Of a stretch of DNA of 42,176 bases, positions 8,957 through 18,544 are shown in pieces. The position numbers and the translations under genes are program-made. The number at the start of each line of letters is the position of its first letter. Position 1 is the stretch's first letter. This DNA is from Cycloclasticus sp. symbiont of Poecilosclerida sp. M (GTDB taxonomy: Bacteria; Pseudomonadota; Gammaproteobacteria; Methylococcales; Cycloclasticaceae): positions 1 through 42,176 of the forward strand of contig LWTN01000232.1 of NCBI GenBank assembly GCA_002101225.1, in the 5' to 3' direction. The notes beneath the pieces are model-generated. The model was given only the letters and a program-made list of their open reading frames with translations, made no database searches and was not told the DNA's origin.

Positions 8957-10180
8957 ATGAAGATTATTTTACTGTTCGTCATTGCGCTGGGAGTCGCCAC
9001 TGGGCTCGCCTACCTTATTCACCTTGACCCGGGGTTTGTTTTAGTTACCTATGGAGTCTGGTCACTAGAAACGTCTTTAGCCGTTTTTTTATTTGTCATT
9101 GTGGTGTCTTTTTTTGGCCTATACCTTGCCCTGTGCACGGCTTTTAACGTCAAACGTTTGCCGGGGAAGTTAAACTCATGGAACAACAGCCGCAGACAAC
9201 TCACAGCCCACTCTAGACTCACAAAAGGCCTGCTCGATTCTGCTGAAGGCAATTGGGCTCGTTCGGAGAAATTACTCACTAAATATGCGGCACACAGCGA
9301 AACCCCCTTATTAAATTATTTAAGCGCCGCGCACGCTGCTCAATCACTGGGCGCTTATGACCGTCGCGACGCCTATTTGCTTAAAGCAGGAGAAGTGGTG
9401 CCTGACCGGGCTAAAACCATTCACTTAACCCGCGCCAAATTACAATTCGCAGCGGGACAATACGAACAGTCCTTAGCAACCGTTAAACAATTAGTTGAAG
9501 TATCACCTAAACACCCGATTGCCTTGATGTTGCTGATAAATGTTTATGCAAAACTAGGCGACTGGGAAGCACTCTATAAGGTACTTCCTAGTATTAAAAA
9601 GAATGACAAAATTCGCGCTGGAGATTGGCAGTCACTAGAAAAACAAGCGACTCTCAAATTGCTATCCAACCCACCATCAACACCCGAATTAAATTTAGAT
9701 ATCATTTGGAACAACTTAGACAAACAGCAGAAAAGTGAATCGGATTTCCTTTCTATATACGCCAAAGAAAAAATCAAACAGGGTGAAAGCCGTTCGGTTG
9801 TTGAGCCCTTACTCAAGGCAATAAAGTCGAATAACGACACTGATTTAATATCTCTTTATAGTCAGCTTTATATAGACGCGAGCCAAAAAATTAAACATCT
9901 AGAAAAATGGCTTCAAACTCAACCTAACAACGTCGATTTACTAAATGTTTTAGGCGCGTGTTATTTGCAGCAAAAATTGTGGGGTAAGGCACAACAAACC
10001 TTGCAGCACAGTATTGATGTACACGCGACGAGTAAGTCTTACTTACTGCTCGGTCGTTTGCATGAAGAACAAGGCGTTACCCCAGACAAATCTGGCGAGC
10101 TTTATCGCCTTGGATTGGAGCTTTCTGACATTTCTAAAGCCTTAGAGGCCAGCCCTAAATCAGTCTATGCCAAGCGCTGA
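8957..10180 (+). CDS. hemY: HemY-type TPR membrane protein
   Basis: A 407-residue protein with two N-terminal membrane helices (about residues 2-19 and 37-60) and a long TPR-like helical region (for example [20 protein letters not shown] and [20 protein letters not shown]). This is the proteobacterial HemY found after hemX. It is unrelated to the protoporphyrinogen oxidase also called HemY in Bacillus. It starts nine bases after hemX. Its 3' end overlaps the 3' end of the convergent ubiD gene by 21 bases. Confidence 0.9.
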   Translation: MKIILLFVIALGVATGLAYLIHLDPGFVLVTYGVWSLETSLAVFLFVIVVSFFGLYLALCTAFNVKRLPGKLNSWNNSRRQLTAHSRLTKGLLDSAEGNWARSEKLLTKYAAHSETPLLNYLSAAHAAQSLGAYDRRDAYLLKAGEVVPDRAKTIHLTRAKLQFAAGQYEQSLATVKQLVEVSPKHPIALMLLINVYAKLGDWEALYKVLPSIKKNDKIRAGDWQSLEKQATLKLLSNPPSTPELNLDIIWNNLDKQQKSESDFLSIYAKEKIKQGESRSVVEPLLKAIKSNNDTDLISLYSQLYIDASQKIKHLEKWLQTQPNNVDLLNVLGACYLQQKLWGKAQQTLQHSIDVHATSKSYLLLGRLHEEQGVTPDKSGELYRLGLELSDISKALEASPKSVYAKR

Positions 10181-11626
10181 CCATATTTCATCTACACGAG
10201 CCTTAACAGACGAGTCCATCACAATGGTCCTGCCCCATTCTCTATCCGTTTCACCTGGCAGTTTATTGGTAGCATCCATACCCATCTTGGAACCCAATCC
10301 CGACACGGGAGAGGCAAAATCCAGATAATCGATAGGCGTATTTTCAATTAAGCTGATATCTCTTGCCGGGTCTACGCGCGTTGTAATCGCCCAAATCACC
10401 GACTCCCAATCACGTACGTCAACGTCATCATCCGTTACGATGATAAACTTGGTATACATGAACTGCCGCAAGAATGACCAGATGCCGAACATCACACGCT
10501 TTGCGTGCCCTGGGTATTGCTTCTTCATGCTGACAATGGCCATACGGTATGAGCAGCCTTCAGGCGGCAAATAAAAATCAACAATTTCAGGAAATTGCTT
10601 TTTAAGAATGGGCGTAAACACTTCGTTTAGCGCCAAGCCTAAAATAGCTGGCTCATCGGGTGGCTTACCCGTATAGGTTGAGTGATAGATGGGGTCCTTT
10701 CGATGGGTGATTCGCTCAACGGTAAAAACCGGAAAACTTTCCACCTCGTTGTAATAACCTGTGTGGTCGCCAAACGGGCCTTCTTCGGCCATTTCATTGG
10801 GATAGATATAGCCTTCCAACACGATTTCTGCGCTCGCGGGTATGTTTAAATCATGCGTGATGCATTTCGCCACCTCGGTTTTTGAGCCTCGTAGCAACCC
10901 GGCAAATCCATATTCTGATAAGGCGTCTGGTATCGGTGTAACGGCCGCAAGAATGGTCGCAGGATCTGCACCTAACGCTACCGCGACAGGGAAAGGTTCC
11001 CCGGGGTGTTTTGCTTGCCATTCCTTCAGGTCTAAGGCGCCACCTCGGTGCGCTAACCAACGCATAATCACCTTATTTTTTCCTATAACTTGCTGGCGGT
11101 AAATCCCTAAGTTTTGCCTTTCTTTTTCAGGGCCCTTGGTCACCACAAGCGGCCATGTAATCAGGGGCGCCACATCCTCGGGCCAACAGGTTTGTATAGG
11201 AATTGTTGATAAATCAACTTGATCTCCTTCACATATAACCTGCTGACAATTAGGTTTCTTAACCTGCTTGGGCGCCATATTTAAAACTTGCTTATAAATC
11301 GGCAACTTATCCCACGCGTCTTTCATACCTTTTGGCGGCTCGGGTTCTTTTAGCGTTGCGAGTACTTCACCTACTTCTCTAAGCGCTCCTAACGAATCTG
11401 CACCCATCCCCATAGCGACTCTTTCTGGGGTTCCAAATAAATTACCCAACACTGGCATGTCGTAACCCTTTGGGTTTTCAAACAATAGAGCAGGGCCTTT
11501 TTGCTTTAGTACGCGGTCACATATTTCTGTCATTTCCAAATGCGGATCGACCTCTTGGCTAATGCGTACTAGCTCGCCTTTTTTCTCAAGCTTATTAATA
11601 AAATCACGTAGATCTTTATAATTCAT
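10160..11626 (-). CDS. ubiD: 4-hydroxy-3-polyprenylbenzoate decarboxylase
   Basis: Decarboxylates the prenylated 4-hydroxybenzoate intermediate of ubiquinone synthesis with the prenylated FMN cofactor made by UbiX. The 488-residue length and the conserved blocks fit: [20 protein letters not shown] at the N-terminus, the [12 protein letters not shown] cofactor region and the acidic [12 protein letters not shown] active-site segment. It starts at ATG 11626. Its end runs 21 bases into the end of hemY on the other strand, with no room for a separate terminator. Confidence 0.97.
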   Translation of the reverse strand: MNYKDLRDFINKLEKKGELVRISQEVDPHLEMTEICDRVLKQKGPALLFENPKGYDMPVLGNLFGTPERVAMGMGADSLGALREVGEVLATLKEPEPPKGMKDAWDKLPIYKQVLNMAPKQVKKPNCQQVICEGDQVDLSTIPIQTCWPEDVAPLITWPLVVTKGPEKERQNLGIYRQQVIGKNKVIMRWLAHRGGALDLKEWQAKHPGEPFPVAVALGADPATILAAVTPIPDALSEYGFAGLLRGSKTEVAKCITHDLNIPASAEIVLEGYIYPNEMAEEGPFGDHTGYYNEVESFPVFTVERITHRKDPIYHSTYTGKPPDEPAILGLALNEVFTPILKKQFPEIVDFYLPPEGCSYRMAIVSMKKQYPGHAKRVMFGIWSFLRQFMYTKFIIVTDDDVDVRDWESVIWAITTRVDPARDISLIENTPIDYLDFASPVSGLGSKMGMDATNKLPGETDREWGRTIVMDSSVKARVDEIWSALGID

Positions 11627-11752
11627 CTTTTATCCGTATTTAAATATAGATTGTTTCGTTAGTCTGCTTTGGTGACGTTAGAGCAAGAAAATATACATTT
11701 ATATCGCTTTGAACGATACCATATTGACCAGCATTTTTTGTACAATTGACTT

Positions 11753-11989
11753 ATGAATTACGACATAACCCTTGATGTAACAGGTTTAAACTGCCCCTTA
11801 CCTTTACTGCGATTAAAACAACTTTTGCCACAAGTAAATCCGGGTGAAGTAATCCAAGTACTCGCGACTGACCCCGCAGCTCACTTAGACCTTGGCGTGT
11901 TTATCAACCATTCTAGCCATGAAATGTTACTGCATGAACGTAAGGGTGACGTGCAACTTTTCTACATTCAAACATCGGCAGATAAATAG
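11753..11989 (+). CDS. TusA/SirA-family sulfur carrier protein
   Basis: A 78-residue protein with the family hallmark: an early beta strand, then GLNCPLPLLRLK (Cys14 in the CPxP motif), as in TusA, YedF and SirA. TusA-type proteins carry persulfide sulfur for thiouridine or molybdenum cofactor synthesis, or to sulfur-oxidation enzymes. The gene is divergent from ubiD and converges on the SQR gene, sharing its terminator. That neighbourhood suggests, but does not prove, a role in handling sulfane sulfur from sulfide oxidation. True TusA versus a paralogue is not decided. Confidence 0.85.
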   Translation: MNYDITLDVTGLNCPLPLLRLKQLLPQVNPGEVIQVLATDPAAHLDLGVFINHSSHEMLLHERKGDVQLFYIQTSADK

Positions 11990-12013
11990 TTCTACCTACT
12001 ATATAGCCCAATA

Positions 12014-12040
12014 AAAAAGGCGCTCAATGAGCGCCTTTTT
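12014..12040. terminator. Bidirectional rho-independent terminator between the TusA-like and SQR genes
   Basis: AAAAAGGCGCTCA (12014-12026) and TGAGCGCCTTTTT (12028-12040) are perfect reverse complements. The GC-rich core is flanked by an A-run and a T-run, so it can end transcripts from both sides. Confidence 0.9.
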
Positions 12041-12055
12041 AAACGATATGGAATC

Positions 12056-13309
12056 TTATTCGCCTGTATCATAGTCTAACTGAGGCTCTAAGAATTTCTC
12101 ATAACCCTTCAACATGAATTCCCAGTACAACAGGGGTAACCCAATTGTTTTGGTATACCACATAAGAGTTGACTCTTCGTTTGGCCTAGCTATATACGGC
12201 ATGGTCGGCGTTACTTTTCCGCCATAAATGAACTCTGCCATCAGCACCTTACCGCGTGCTGTTGTCAGCGGGCACGAACCATAGCCATTATATGTTTCTT
12301 CAATCGCCTTGCCGTCCATCAAGTTTTTAATGTTTTGCACAACCGTTGGCGCTTGCTTACGCACCGCAGCGGCCGTTTTTGAATTTGGTGTCGAACACGC
12401 GTCACCTAAGCCAAATACGTTTGGGTATTTAACGTGCTGCATTGAGTTTTGATGCACACCAACGTAGCCCGCATCATTTGAAACAGAAGACCCGTGTAGG
12501 AAGTCAGGCGTTTTTTGGTGAGGCGTGACATGGATCATGTCGTAGTCCAATTCTTTAATTTCACCTTTGTTATCGCCATCGACCACTTCGAATGTCGCTT
12601 TTTTTGCTTTGCCGTCAATTTTCGTTAACTTATGCAACAAATCTTTATGGATACCGTATCTATCAGCGATGACAGAAAGCTGTTTTGCAAAGTAGGGAAC
12701 CCCAAACATGCCAGGGCCTGGATTAGTAAAGTGCACATCGCAGTCAGCTAACATCCCTTTACCTTTCAAGTAATCAGCCGCTAGGTAAGCAATTTTTTGA
12801 GGTGCGCCTGGGCATTTGAAAGGAAGGGGCGCCTGTGTGAAGAACAGCTTGTCGCCTTTCTTCGTATTTTGTATGCATTTCCATGTGTACTCTGTGTACT
12901 CGGGAGAATAATTAGTACAAACTCCGCCTTTACCAATCGCGTCTTTCAAACCTTCAATTGCATCCCAATCCAGCACTAAGCCAGGGCACACGACGAGGTA
13001 GTCATAAGTAATTTTATCGCCGTTTGCTAATTCAACGCTGTTGTTTTCTGCATCGATATTCGTTGCAGCTTGTTGAAACCAGTCAACCCCATTTGGGATT
13101 AAACTTGCCATTCTTCGACGTGTTTTAGCTAATGAATAACAGCCGCCACCCACGAGGGTAAACGCAGGTTGGTAGTAATGGTTGTCTGCAGGGTCAACAA
13201 TGGCAATATTCAAACTTTTGCCTTCTGCGTGTCGCTTTAAGCTCGCTGCAACTGTGATGCCCGCAGCGCCACCGCCTATAATTAAAATTTGATGATGTAA
13301 ATTAGCCAC
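12056..13309 (-). CDS. sqr: Sulfide:quinone oxidoreductase, type II-like (FAD-dependent)
   Basis: Oxidises sulfide to a persulfide and passes electrons to the quinone pool at the inner membrane. The 417-residue protein has the FAD dinucleotide fold ILIIGGGAAGITVAASL at the N-terminus, a redox Cys166 in FKCPGAPQKI and Cys305 in GLGDACSTPNSKTAAAVRKQ. These two Cys contexts match the type II group that includes mitochondrial SQOR; the third Cys of type I enzymes is not obvious. It starts with GTG (13309-13307) behind an ideal AAGGAG six bases upstream. A flavocytochrome-c-like function is less likely, since no cytochrome gene is adjacent. Confidence 0.88.
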   Translation of the reverse strand: MANLHHQILIIGGGAAGITVAASLKRHAEGKSLNIAIVDPADNHYYQPAFTLVGGGCYSLAKTRRRMASLIPNGVDWFQQAATNIDAENNSVELANGDKITYDYLVVCPGLVLDWDAIEGLKDAIGKGGVCTNYSPEYTEYTWKCIQNTKKGDKLFFTQAPLPFKCPGAPQKIAYLAADYLKGKGMLADCDVHFTNPGPGMFGVPYFAKQLSVIADRYGIHKDLLHKLTKIDGKAKKATFEVVDGDNKGEIKELDYDMIHVTPHQKTPDFLHGSSVSNDAGYVGVHQNSMQHVKYPNVFGLGDACSTPNSKTAAAVRKQAPTVVQNIKNLMDGKAIEETYNGYGSCPLTTARGKVLMAEFIYGGKVTPTMPYIARPNEESTLMWYTKTIGLPLLYWEFMLKGYEKFLEPQLDYDTGE

Positions 13310-13315
13310 CGTCTT

Positions 13316-13383
13316 CTCCTTGTTAATTTATTTATTTTTTTAAGCCACCAGATACTATACTAAGTTTTCTCCATACAAAACAA
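13316..13383 (-). promoter_or_regulatory. Candidate promoter and ribosome binding site of sqr
   Basis: On the minus strand TTGTTT (13383-13378), an 18-base spacer and TATAGT (13359-13354) form a plausible sigma-70 promoter. AAGGAG at 13321-13316, six bases before the codon, supports the GTG start at 13309. The -35 match is weak. Confidence 0.35.
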
Positions 13384-13448
13384 GCTTTTAAGCCGTTAGC
13401 TAGATTTTTTAAGCATGAAAGGTAATATTTATATAATAAATAATTATA

Positions 13449-14346
13449 TTAACGCTTAACGTTCAGCCTAAAACCTCCGTGCCGCTCTCTTTGCTTAGCA
13501 TCTGCACGCTTGCCGCCCATTATCATTGCATATAAAAAGCAAATTAAAGCAATCACCGCAAGAACGCCGAGCGTCCACATCGGGAATGGATACCCATCTT
13601 GCGCATTAAGCTCTTCATTTTCGTCCTCCAAGCGCTTAATATTGACATTCCCCGCTCTTACTTTTTCAGTCAACTGAGCCAGTTGTTGAGCTTTCGTATC
13701 TAGCAACACAAGCTTAAGGTCCCCCGTCGATGCGTTTAATGCCTCGATTCCTGCCTGCCCTGCAGAAGGTAAGGCCGCAGCCGTTGCCTTTTCAGTAATT
13801 TTGTTTTGATTTTTTAACGCTGTTGCATGCTTGCTTTCGAGGAGCTTATATTTATTTTGTAATACTAACAAACGAGCGCTTTCAGCCTTCAGTGAGCGTT
13901 TTAGTTCTCCCTCAGATTGCTTTAACTGTTTCATTTCAGTTTGGCGATCTACAGCCACTGCCGCCCCTGTTTTCGAATTTTTAAGTGCATCATCAAGCGC
14001 TTTTTGCACACTGCCCCCGCTCGCAGATTTTTGTCCTTTCAAGGCTGCATCGAGTTCTTCTTGCAACCTACGGTGTTTACTTTGTAAGGATAATAGTCTT
14101 GAATTTGCAGGTTTATCATCTGTAAGGAAGTGCTTTTCAACCCAACCTTTTTTTCCGTCAACCATCTGGATTTGCACGTAGCCGTTATTCTCTTCTAACA
14201 TCTCAACAGGCGTGCCACTTGAGAGTAACGGCAGTGGCTCACGAACCGTCGGCATTCGAATACATACCCGCCAATAGCTTGTAGGTGATATATGCCGCAT
14301 TTACCACGCAAGGTAGCAATAAAATTAAAAGAATAATTTTATTCAT
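13449..14346 (-). CDS. SH3-domain/coiled-coil membrane protein (TIGR04211/YgiM-like), frame broken near the N-terminus
   Basis: The intact frame (to 14300) lacks a sensible start. ATG 14346, four bases after the prlC stop, gives a clear signal peptide (MNKIILLILLLPCVVNA) followed by AYITYKLLAGMYSNADGS, then hits TGA. The sequence resumes in the next frame as EPLPLLSSGTPVEML. The break is at about 14238-14246 and corresponds to one extra base (or two missing). Restored, it is about 298 residues: signal peptide, bacterial SH3 domain (to about residue 85), a long coiled coil, and a C-terminal membrane helix (WTLGVLAVIALICFLYAMIM) with a basic tail. This is the architecture of YgiM/TIGR04211 proteins, which are envelope-anchored and of unclear function. 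As written, export would be lost. Confidence 0.72.
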
Positions 14347-14350
14347 TTTC

Positions 14351-16390
14351 TTATGCCGCGATTCCTGAATGCCTTAACAAGGCGTCTATTGTAGGCTCTC
14401 TACCCCGAAAGGCTTTAAATAATTCTAGCGCGTCTTCGCTGCCACCTTTTTCTAACACATTATGTAGAAAAGCTTGGCCAGCTTCTGGGTTAAAAACACC
14501 TTTTTCCTCAAACAGAGAGAACGCATCGCTTGAGAGTACCTCAGCCCATTTATAACTGTAATAGCCCGCCGCATAACCCCCCGCAAAAATATGCGCAAAG
14601 CTATTAGTGAAGCAATTAAACTCGGGCGTACTGACGACACTTACATCGGCCCGTACTTGTCGAATAATTTCGTCAATTCTTGCGCCTTTTTGCTCGTCAT
14701 ATTCTAGGTGAATACGAAAATCGAACAAAGAAAACTCAATCTGCCTCAGCATTTGCATACCTGATTGGAAGTTTTTCGCCGCCAACATTTTATCAAATAA
14801 TTCAGCCGGTAACGTTTCACCCGTTTTGTAGTGACCTGAAATAGACGCAATAACTTCTGGCTGCCAACACCAGTTTTCCATAAATTGGCTAGGCAATTCA
14901 ACGGCGTCCCATTCCACGCCATGTATGCCTGAAACGCTCAAGTAATTCACTTTACTCAACATGTGGTGTAAGCCATGGCCAAACTCATGAAACAATGTTT
15001 CGACTTCGCCATGTGTTAATAAAGCAGGGTCATCGCCAAGCGGCGGAGTGAAGTTACAAACGAGGTAAGCAACCGCTGTTTGTAACCCATCACCCGTATC
15101 AAATCGCGTAACACATTCATCCATCCACGCGCCACCTCGCTTATTTTCCCTCGCATAGAGGTCAATATAAAATCGTCCGCGCCGTTCTCCTGTGGCATCG
15201 ATAATTTCAAAAAACTGAACGTCGTCGTGCCATACATCTACATCCGTTATTACACTAATTTTAATGCCGTATAGGCGCTCTACTAAACTAAATAAGCCCT
15301 TCAAAACACGATTTGCGGGAAAATAGGGTTTTACCTGTTCTTGCGAAAAGTGATATTGCTGCTGCCGTAGCTTTTCAGAAAAATACGCCATATCCCACGC
15401 GGCTAATGCTTCTAATTGTCCTGATTTCTTTGCGAATGCCTGTAACGCAAGATAGTCCTTTTTTGCCATTGACATCGACTTATCAGCGAGCTGCTCTAAA
15501 AACGCCATGACGTCGTCTGGTTTATCTGCCATTTTTGTCTCTAACGACAATTCAGCATAATTAGCAAAGCCAAGCAAAAGCGCTTCTTCATGACGAAGAG
15601 CAAGAATTTCTTCCATGACGTCAGAATTGTCCCAGCGCCCTGCATCAGGGCCTTTATCGGATGCCCGTGTTACAAAAGCTTCATACATTTGATAGCGCAA
15701 TTCACGGTTATCGGCGTACGTCATCACGGCCATATAACTGGGAAACTCGAGCGTTAACAACCAGCCTTCTTGGCCTTTTTGTTGCGCTGTCTGCTTAAAT
15801 AAATCGAGTGATGACGCTGGAATTCCGGCCAATTCTTTTTCGTCTTTAATCAAGCGGCTCCACGCATGGGTTGCATCCATTAAGTTTTCTTGAAACTGAT
15901 TGGTCAAGGCCGAAAGTTTCTGACTTATTTGCATATAGCGTTTTTTATTTTTATCCGACAAAGCAACACCTGACAGCTTGAAATCCCGAATCGCATTATC
16001 AATGACTTTTTGTTGCGCTCGTTCCAACGATGAAAATTCTGCACTTTCCTTGATCAATTGATACGCTTGGTACAAATCCTGATTTTGACCCATTTCAGTG
16101 GCGTATTCACTTAACTTTGGCAAACAGTTAGAGTAGGCCTCTCGCCACGCATCATCATTTATCACTGAGTTCATGTGACTAACTGGTGACCACATTCGGT
16201 TTAGTTCATCGCCTATCAACTCCATCGGATGGACCACATTTTGCCAGCTATAAACCTGTTGATCATCCAATAACTTAGCTATTTTAAGCCTATTTTTTGA
16301 AAGCATTTCCTCGATAGCCGGCTCTATATGTGTGGCCCGAAGCGAAGAAAAAGGAGGTAATTTGAATGCGTCTAACAGCGGATTGTTCAT
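14351..16390 (-). CDS. prlC: Oligopeptidase A (M3 zinc metallopeptidase)
   Basis: Degrades short peptides, including cleaved signal peptides, in the cytoplasm. The 679 residues match the family. The M3 zinc site HEFGHGLHHM places ligands at His468 and His472 with catalytic Glu469; Glu498 in VELPSQ is the third ligand. The SH3 protein gene starts four bases after its stop. The GIDE-like gene lies 99 bases upstream on the same strand, which may allow separate or shared transcription. Confidence 0.95.
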   Translation of the reverse strand: MNNPLLDAFKLPPFSSLRATHIEPAIEEMLSKNRLKIAKLLDDQQVYSWQNVVHPMELIGDELNRMWSPVSHMNSVINDDAWREAYSNCLPKLSEYATEMGQNQDLYQAYQLIKESAEFSSLERAQQKVIDNAIRDFKLSGVALSDKNKKRYMQISQKLSALTNQFQENLMDATHAWSRLIKDEKELAGIPASSLDLFKQTAQQKGQEGWLLTLEFPSYMAVMTYADNRELRYQMYEAFVTRASDKGPDAGRWDNSDVMEEILALRHEEALLLGFANYAELSLETKMADKPDDVMAFLEQLADKSMSMAKKDYLALQAFAKKSGQLEALAAWDMAYFSEKLRQQQYHFSQEQVKPYFPANRVLKGLFSLVERLYGIKISVITDVDVWHDDVQFFEIIDATGERRGRFYIDLYARENKRGGAWMDECVTRFDTGDGLQTAVAYLVCNFTPPLGDDPALLTHGEVETLFHEFGHGLHHMLSKVNYLSVSGIHGVEWDAVELPSQFMENWCWQPEVIASISGHYKTGETLPAELFDKMLAAKNFQSGMQMLRQIEFSLFDFRIHLEYDEQKGARIDEIIRQVRADVSVVSTPEFNCFTNSFAHIFAGGYAAGYYSYKWAEVLSSDAFSLFEEKGVFNPEAGQAFLHNVLEKGGSEDALELFKAFRGREPTIDALLRHSGIAA

Positions 16391-16489
16391 TTTTATCTTA
16401 GAATTTCGATTAAACCGCTATGGTCGCACGAAATGGCCTTTGCGACTACTAAACGAAACGTATATTAGCCATCCAAACGGCGGCCAAAC

Positions 16490-17365
16490 TCAGAACAAAA
16501 AATAGGCACATACCCCCCATGACCTAACTTGATAGTGACTTATAAGACTTTTTTGTCTCTTCGCAGAAATCAAATAGGGTTTGCGGTTATCGCTCGTGAC
16601 AGCGTCGAGCTCCGACGCATTTTTAGCCGCGTGTTGTTTTGCAACGTCCACCGCCAACGTCCACTCCTCAGCATCTATACGCCCATCTTTATTTGCATCG
16701 AAACGACTCAAAATGGCTTCTGGAAAAGCCTTCCAGCGTTTCAATATCACCGCGAGCTCTTCCGTAGAGTTAGGCAGTGCCTGCTCCCTAATCGAACTTA
16801 AGTTTCCTAGTATATAAACTGGGTCGCCGTTGTGTACCCGCTTCTCACTGTATTGATAGCGCCGTCCCATAATCCAACTACTCGAACTAAACCCCCTCGG
16901 TCCGGCGCTTGGGGAGGGCGTACTGCCATACCATACATCCATTTTAGAGTGCGTAACTTCCGCGTCATCTGGGTCTACAATCGCCTCGCCTGCCGCGCCG
17001 AGCAAAGTAAATAAGCCATCGCTTATACCCGAGTCTCTTAACACCCAAGTCGTACGCGTTCCATGACGCGTATAGTGCGATTGCCTTTCTTCCACTTTGT
17101 AGTGAAACCAAACGCATTCCAACTTGGTGAGTGGCGCGATAATCGGCTCGCCGGGCATTAATTTCGCCGTGCCCTCAAACTCGTTATAACCCTGCGCAGC
17201 TGAACGAATGAGCGCTGTTGGCGTATTTTGCATCACGCGATAGCGCCAGAAAAAACGAAAAGCCAAATAAAAACTAAATAAAGAGCCCCCAACCGCTACG
17301 ACAAAACACAACCAAAATTTATCTACGGGCAACTGCGCAACGTATTGCGCTAAATCATCGATCAT
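16490..17365 (-). CDS. GIDE-domain membrane protein with an EF-hand, C-terminus altered by a probable frame break
   Basis: A 291-residue protein. One N-terminal membrane helix (about residues 18-40) is followed by a GIDE-type domain (FEGTAKLMPGEPIIAPL, then CVWFHYKVEE), which in eukaryotes belongs to membrane E3 ligases; no RING is present here. A canonical EF-hand calcium loop, DANKDGRIDAEE, lies at about residue 225. ATG 17365 overlaps the lemA stop (ATGA), so the two are translationally coupled. As written it ends SWGVCAYFLF. If the C6 run at 16513-16518 had one more base, it would end MCLFFVLSLAAVWMANIRF, a second membrane helix, with the stop at 16449. GIDE proteins normally have a helix at each end, which supports the longer version. 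Function unknown. Confidence 0.65.
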   Translation of the reverse strand: MIDDLAQYVAQLPVDKFWLCFVVAVGGSLFSFYLAFRFFWRYRVMQNTPTALIRSAAQGYNEFEGTAKLMPGEPIIAPLTKLECVWFHYKVEERQSHYTRHGTRTTWVLRDSGISDGLFTLLGAAGEAIVDPDDAEVTHSKMDVWYGSTPSPSAGPRGFSSSSWIMGRRYQYSEKRVHNGDPVYILGNLSSIREQALPNSTEELAVILKRWKAFPEAILSRFDANKDGRIDAEEWTLAVDVAKQHAAKNASELDAVTSDNRKPYLISAKRQKSLISHYQVRSWGVCAYFLF

Positions 17366-17935
17366 TCAAACAATTCTTTTATGCTGACGTCGGCTAAGAC
17401 TGACTCTTCAAATTCGAGCAGGTCAAACCCTTTGAAATTAAAGAAGCTTGCGATGATTACATCGGGAAACTGCTCTATGCGGACATTATTTAAGTTGACG
17501 CTTTCATTGTAAAACTCACGCCTATCCGCAATATTATTTTCCAGTTGGCTGATGCGCTTTTGCAACGACTGAAAAGACGCATTGGCTTTCAAATCAGGAT
17601 AAGCTTCAGCAACGGCAAAGAGATTCATAAGGCCCTGCCTCATAACTGTTTCCGCTTTACCTAAGGCCCTCACATCCGATTTGCCTAGCGCATTAGAAAC
17701 ACCCGAACGCGCTAGCATGACGTTTTCTAGCGTCTCCCTCCTCGTGCTTCATATATTGTTTACACGTTTCAACGAGCTTGGGTAACTCGTCGTGCCTTTG
17801 TTTTAGCAATACGTCAATATTCGACCACGCCTTAGACACACCGTGTTTTAAGCTGACTAAACTGTTATATAGCGCCACTCCATAGCCCGCTAATACAACG
17901 ATGATTGCCAATGTTACAAACCCTGATACACTCAT
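17362..17935 (-). pseudogene. LemA family protein, split by a one-base frameshift
   Basis: The first part from ATG 17935 (behind GGGAG) gives a membrane anchor ([20 protein letters not shown]) and [22 protein letters not shown], the LemA hallmark. Just past KQYMKHEE it leaves frame. The second part ([15 protein letters not shown]... to 17362) continues the family in the next frame, including the AYPDLKANASF block. Removing one base from CCC at 17736-17738 joins them as [15 protein letters not shown], giving about 190 residues, normal for LemA. LemA proteins are single-pass, with a mostly helical domain outside the membrane and no settled role. The neighbour GIDE gene starts inside its stop codon. 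Listed as a pseudogene because the given sequence cannot make the full protein. Confidence 0.8.
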
Positions 17936-17991
17936 GTTTTTTCTCCCTTTAAACTCGCCACATGCCCTCAAGTATAGAACAGGATAAGTCC

Positions 17992-18528
17992 ATGCACGTT
18001 AAATCTTTTGCCACTAAAACGCCCGAAATTAAAGCCCGCGTTTTCATCCACGAAACGGCTGTTGTAATTGGTGACGTTTCACTAGCCGACGACGTATCCA
18101 TTTGGCCCATGTCGGTTGTGCGTGGCGATATTCACCGTATCGAAATTGGTGCGCGCTCAAACATTCAAGACGGCAGCGTATTACACGTAACCCATGCAAG
18201 TGACTTTAACCCAAATGGCTTCCCCTTAACGATAGGAGAGGACGTTGTGGTTGGGCATAAAGTAACGCTACACGGCTGTACCGTCAGCAACCAATGCCTG
18301 ATTGGTATGGGCGCTATTGTGATGGATGGGGCGATCATTAATGACCGCGTGATTGTCGGTGCAGGTAGCTTAGTGCCGCCTGGGGAAGAACTAGAAAGCG
18401 GCTATTTATACGTGGGCTCACCAGTCAAGAAAACACGCCCAATCAACGAGCAAGAAGCCAGCTTTCTTAATTACTCGCCTAAAAGGTACGTGAAACTAAA
18501 AGATGAATATCTTGCTGATCTCGCCTAA
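17992..18528 (+). CDS. Gamma-carbonic-anhydrase-like hexapeptide protein (YrdA/PaaY family)
   Basis: A left-handed beta-helix protein of 178 residues from ATG 17992, which has AGGA eight bases upstream; the in-frame ATG at 17962 has no ribosome binding site. Repeats such as [17 protein letters not shown] and the His-bearing segments LHVTH and [11 protein letters not shown] match the metal-binding pattern of gamma-class carbonic anhydrase homologues. Many family members bind zinc but show little activity, so hydration of CO2 is only a possibility. It is divergent from lemA and convergent with aroE. Confidence 0.85.
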   Translation: MHVKSFATKTPEIKARVFIHETAVVIGDVSLADDVSIWPMSVVRGDIHRIEIGARSNIQDGSVLHVTHASDFNPNGFPLTIGEDVVVGHKVTLHGCTVSNQCLIGMGAIVMDGAIINDRVIVGAGSLVPPGEELESGYLYVGSPVKKTRPINEQEASFLNYSPKRYVKLKDEYLADLA

Positions 18529-18544
18529 AGAAACCGAGCGAACC

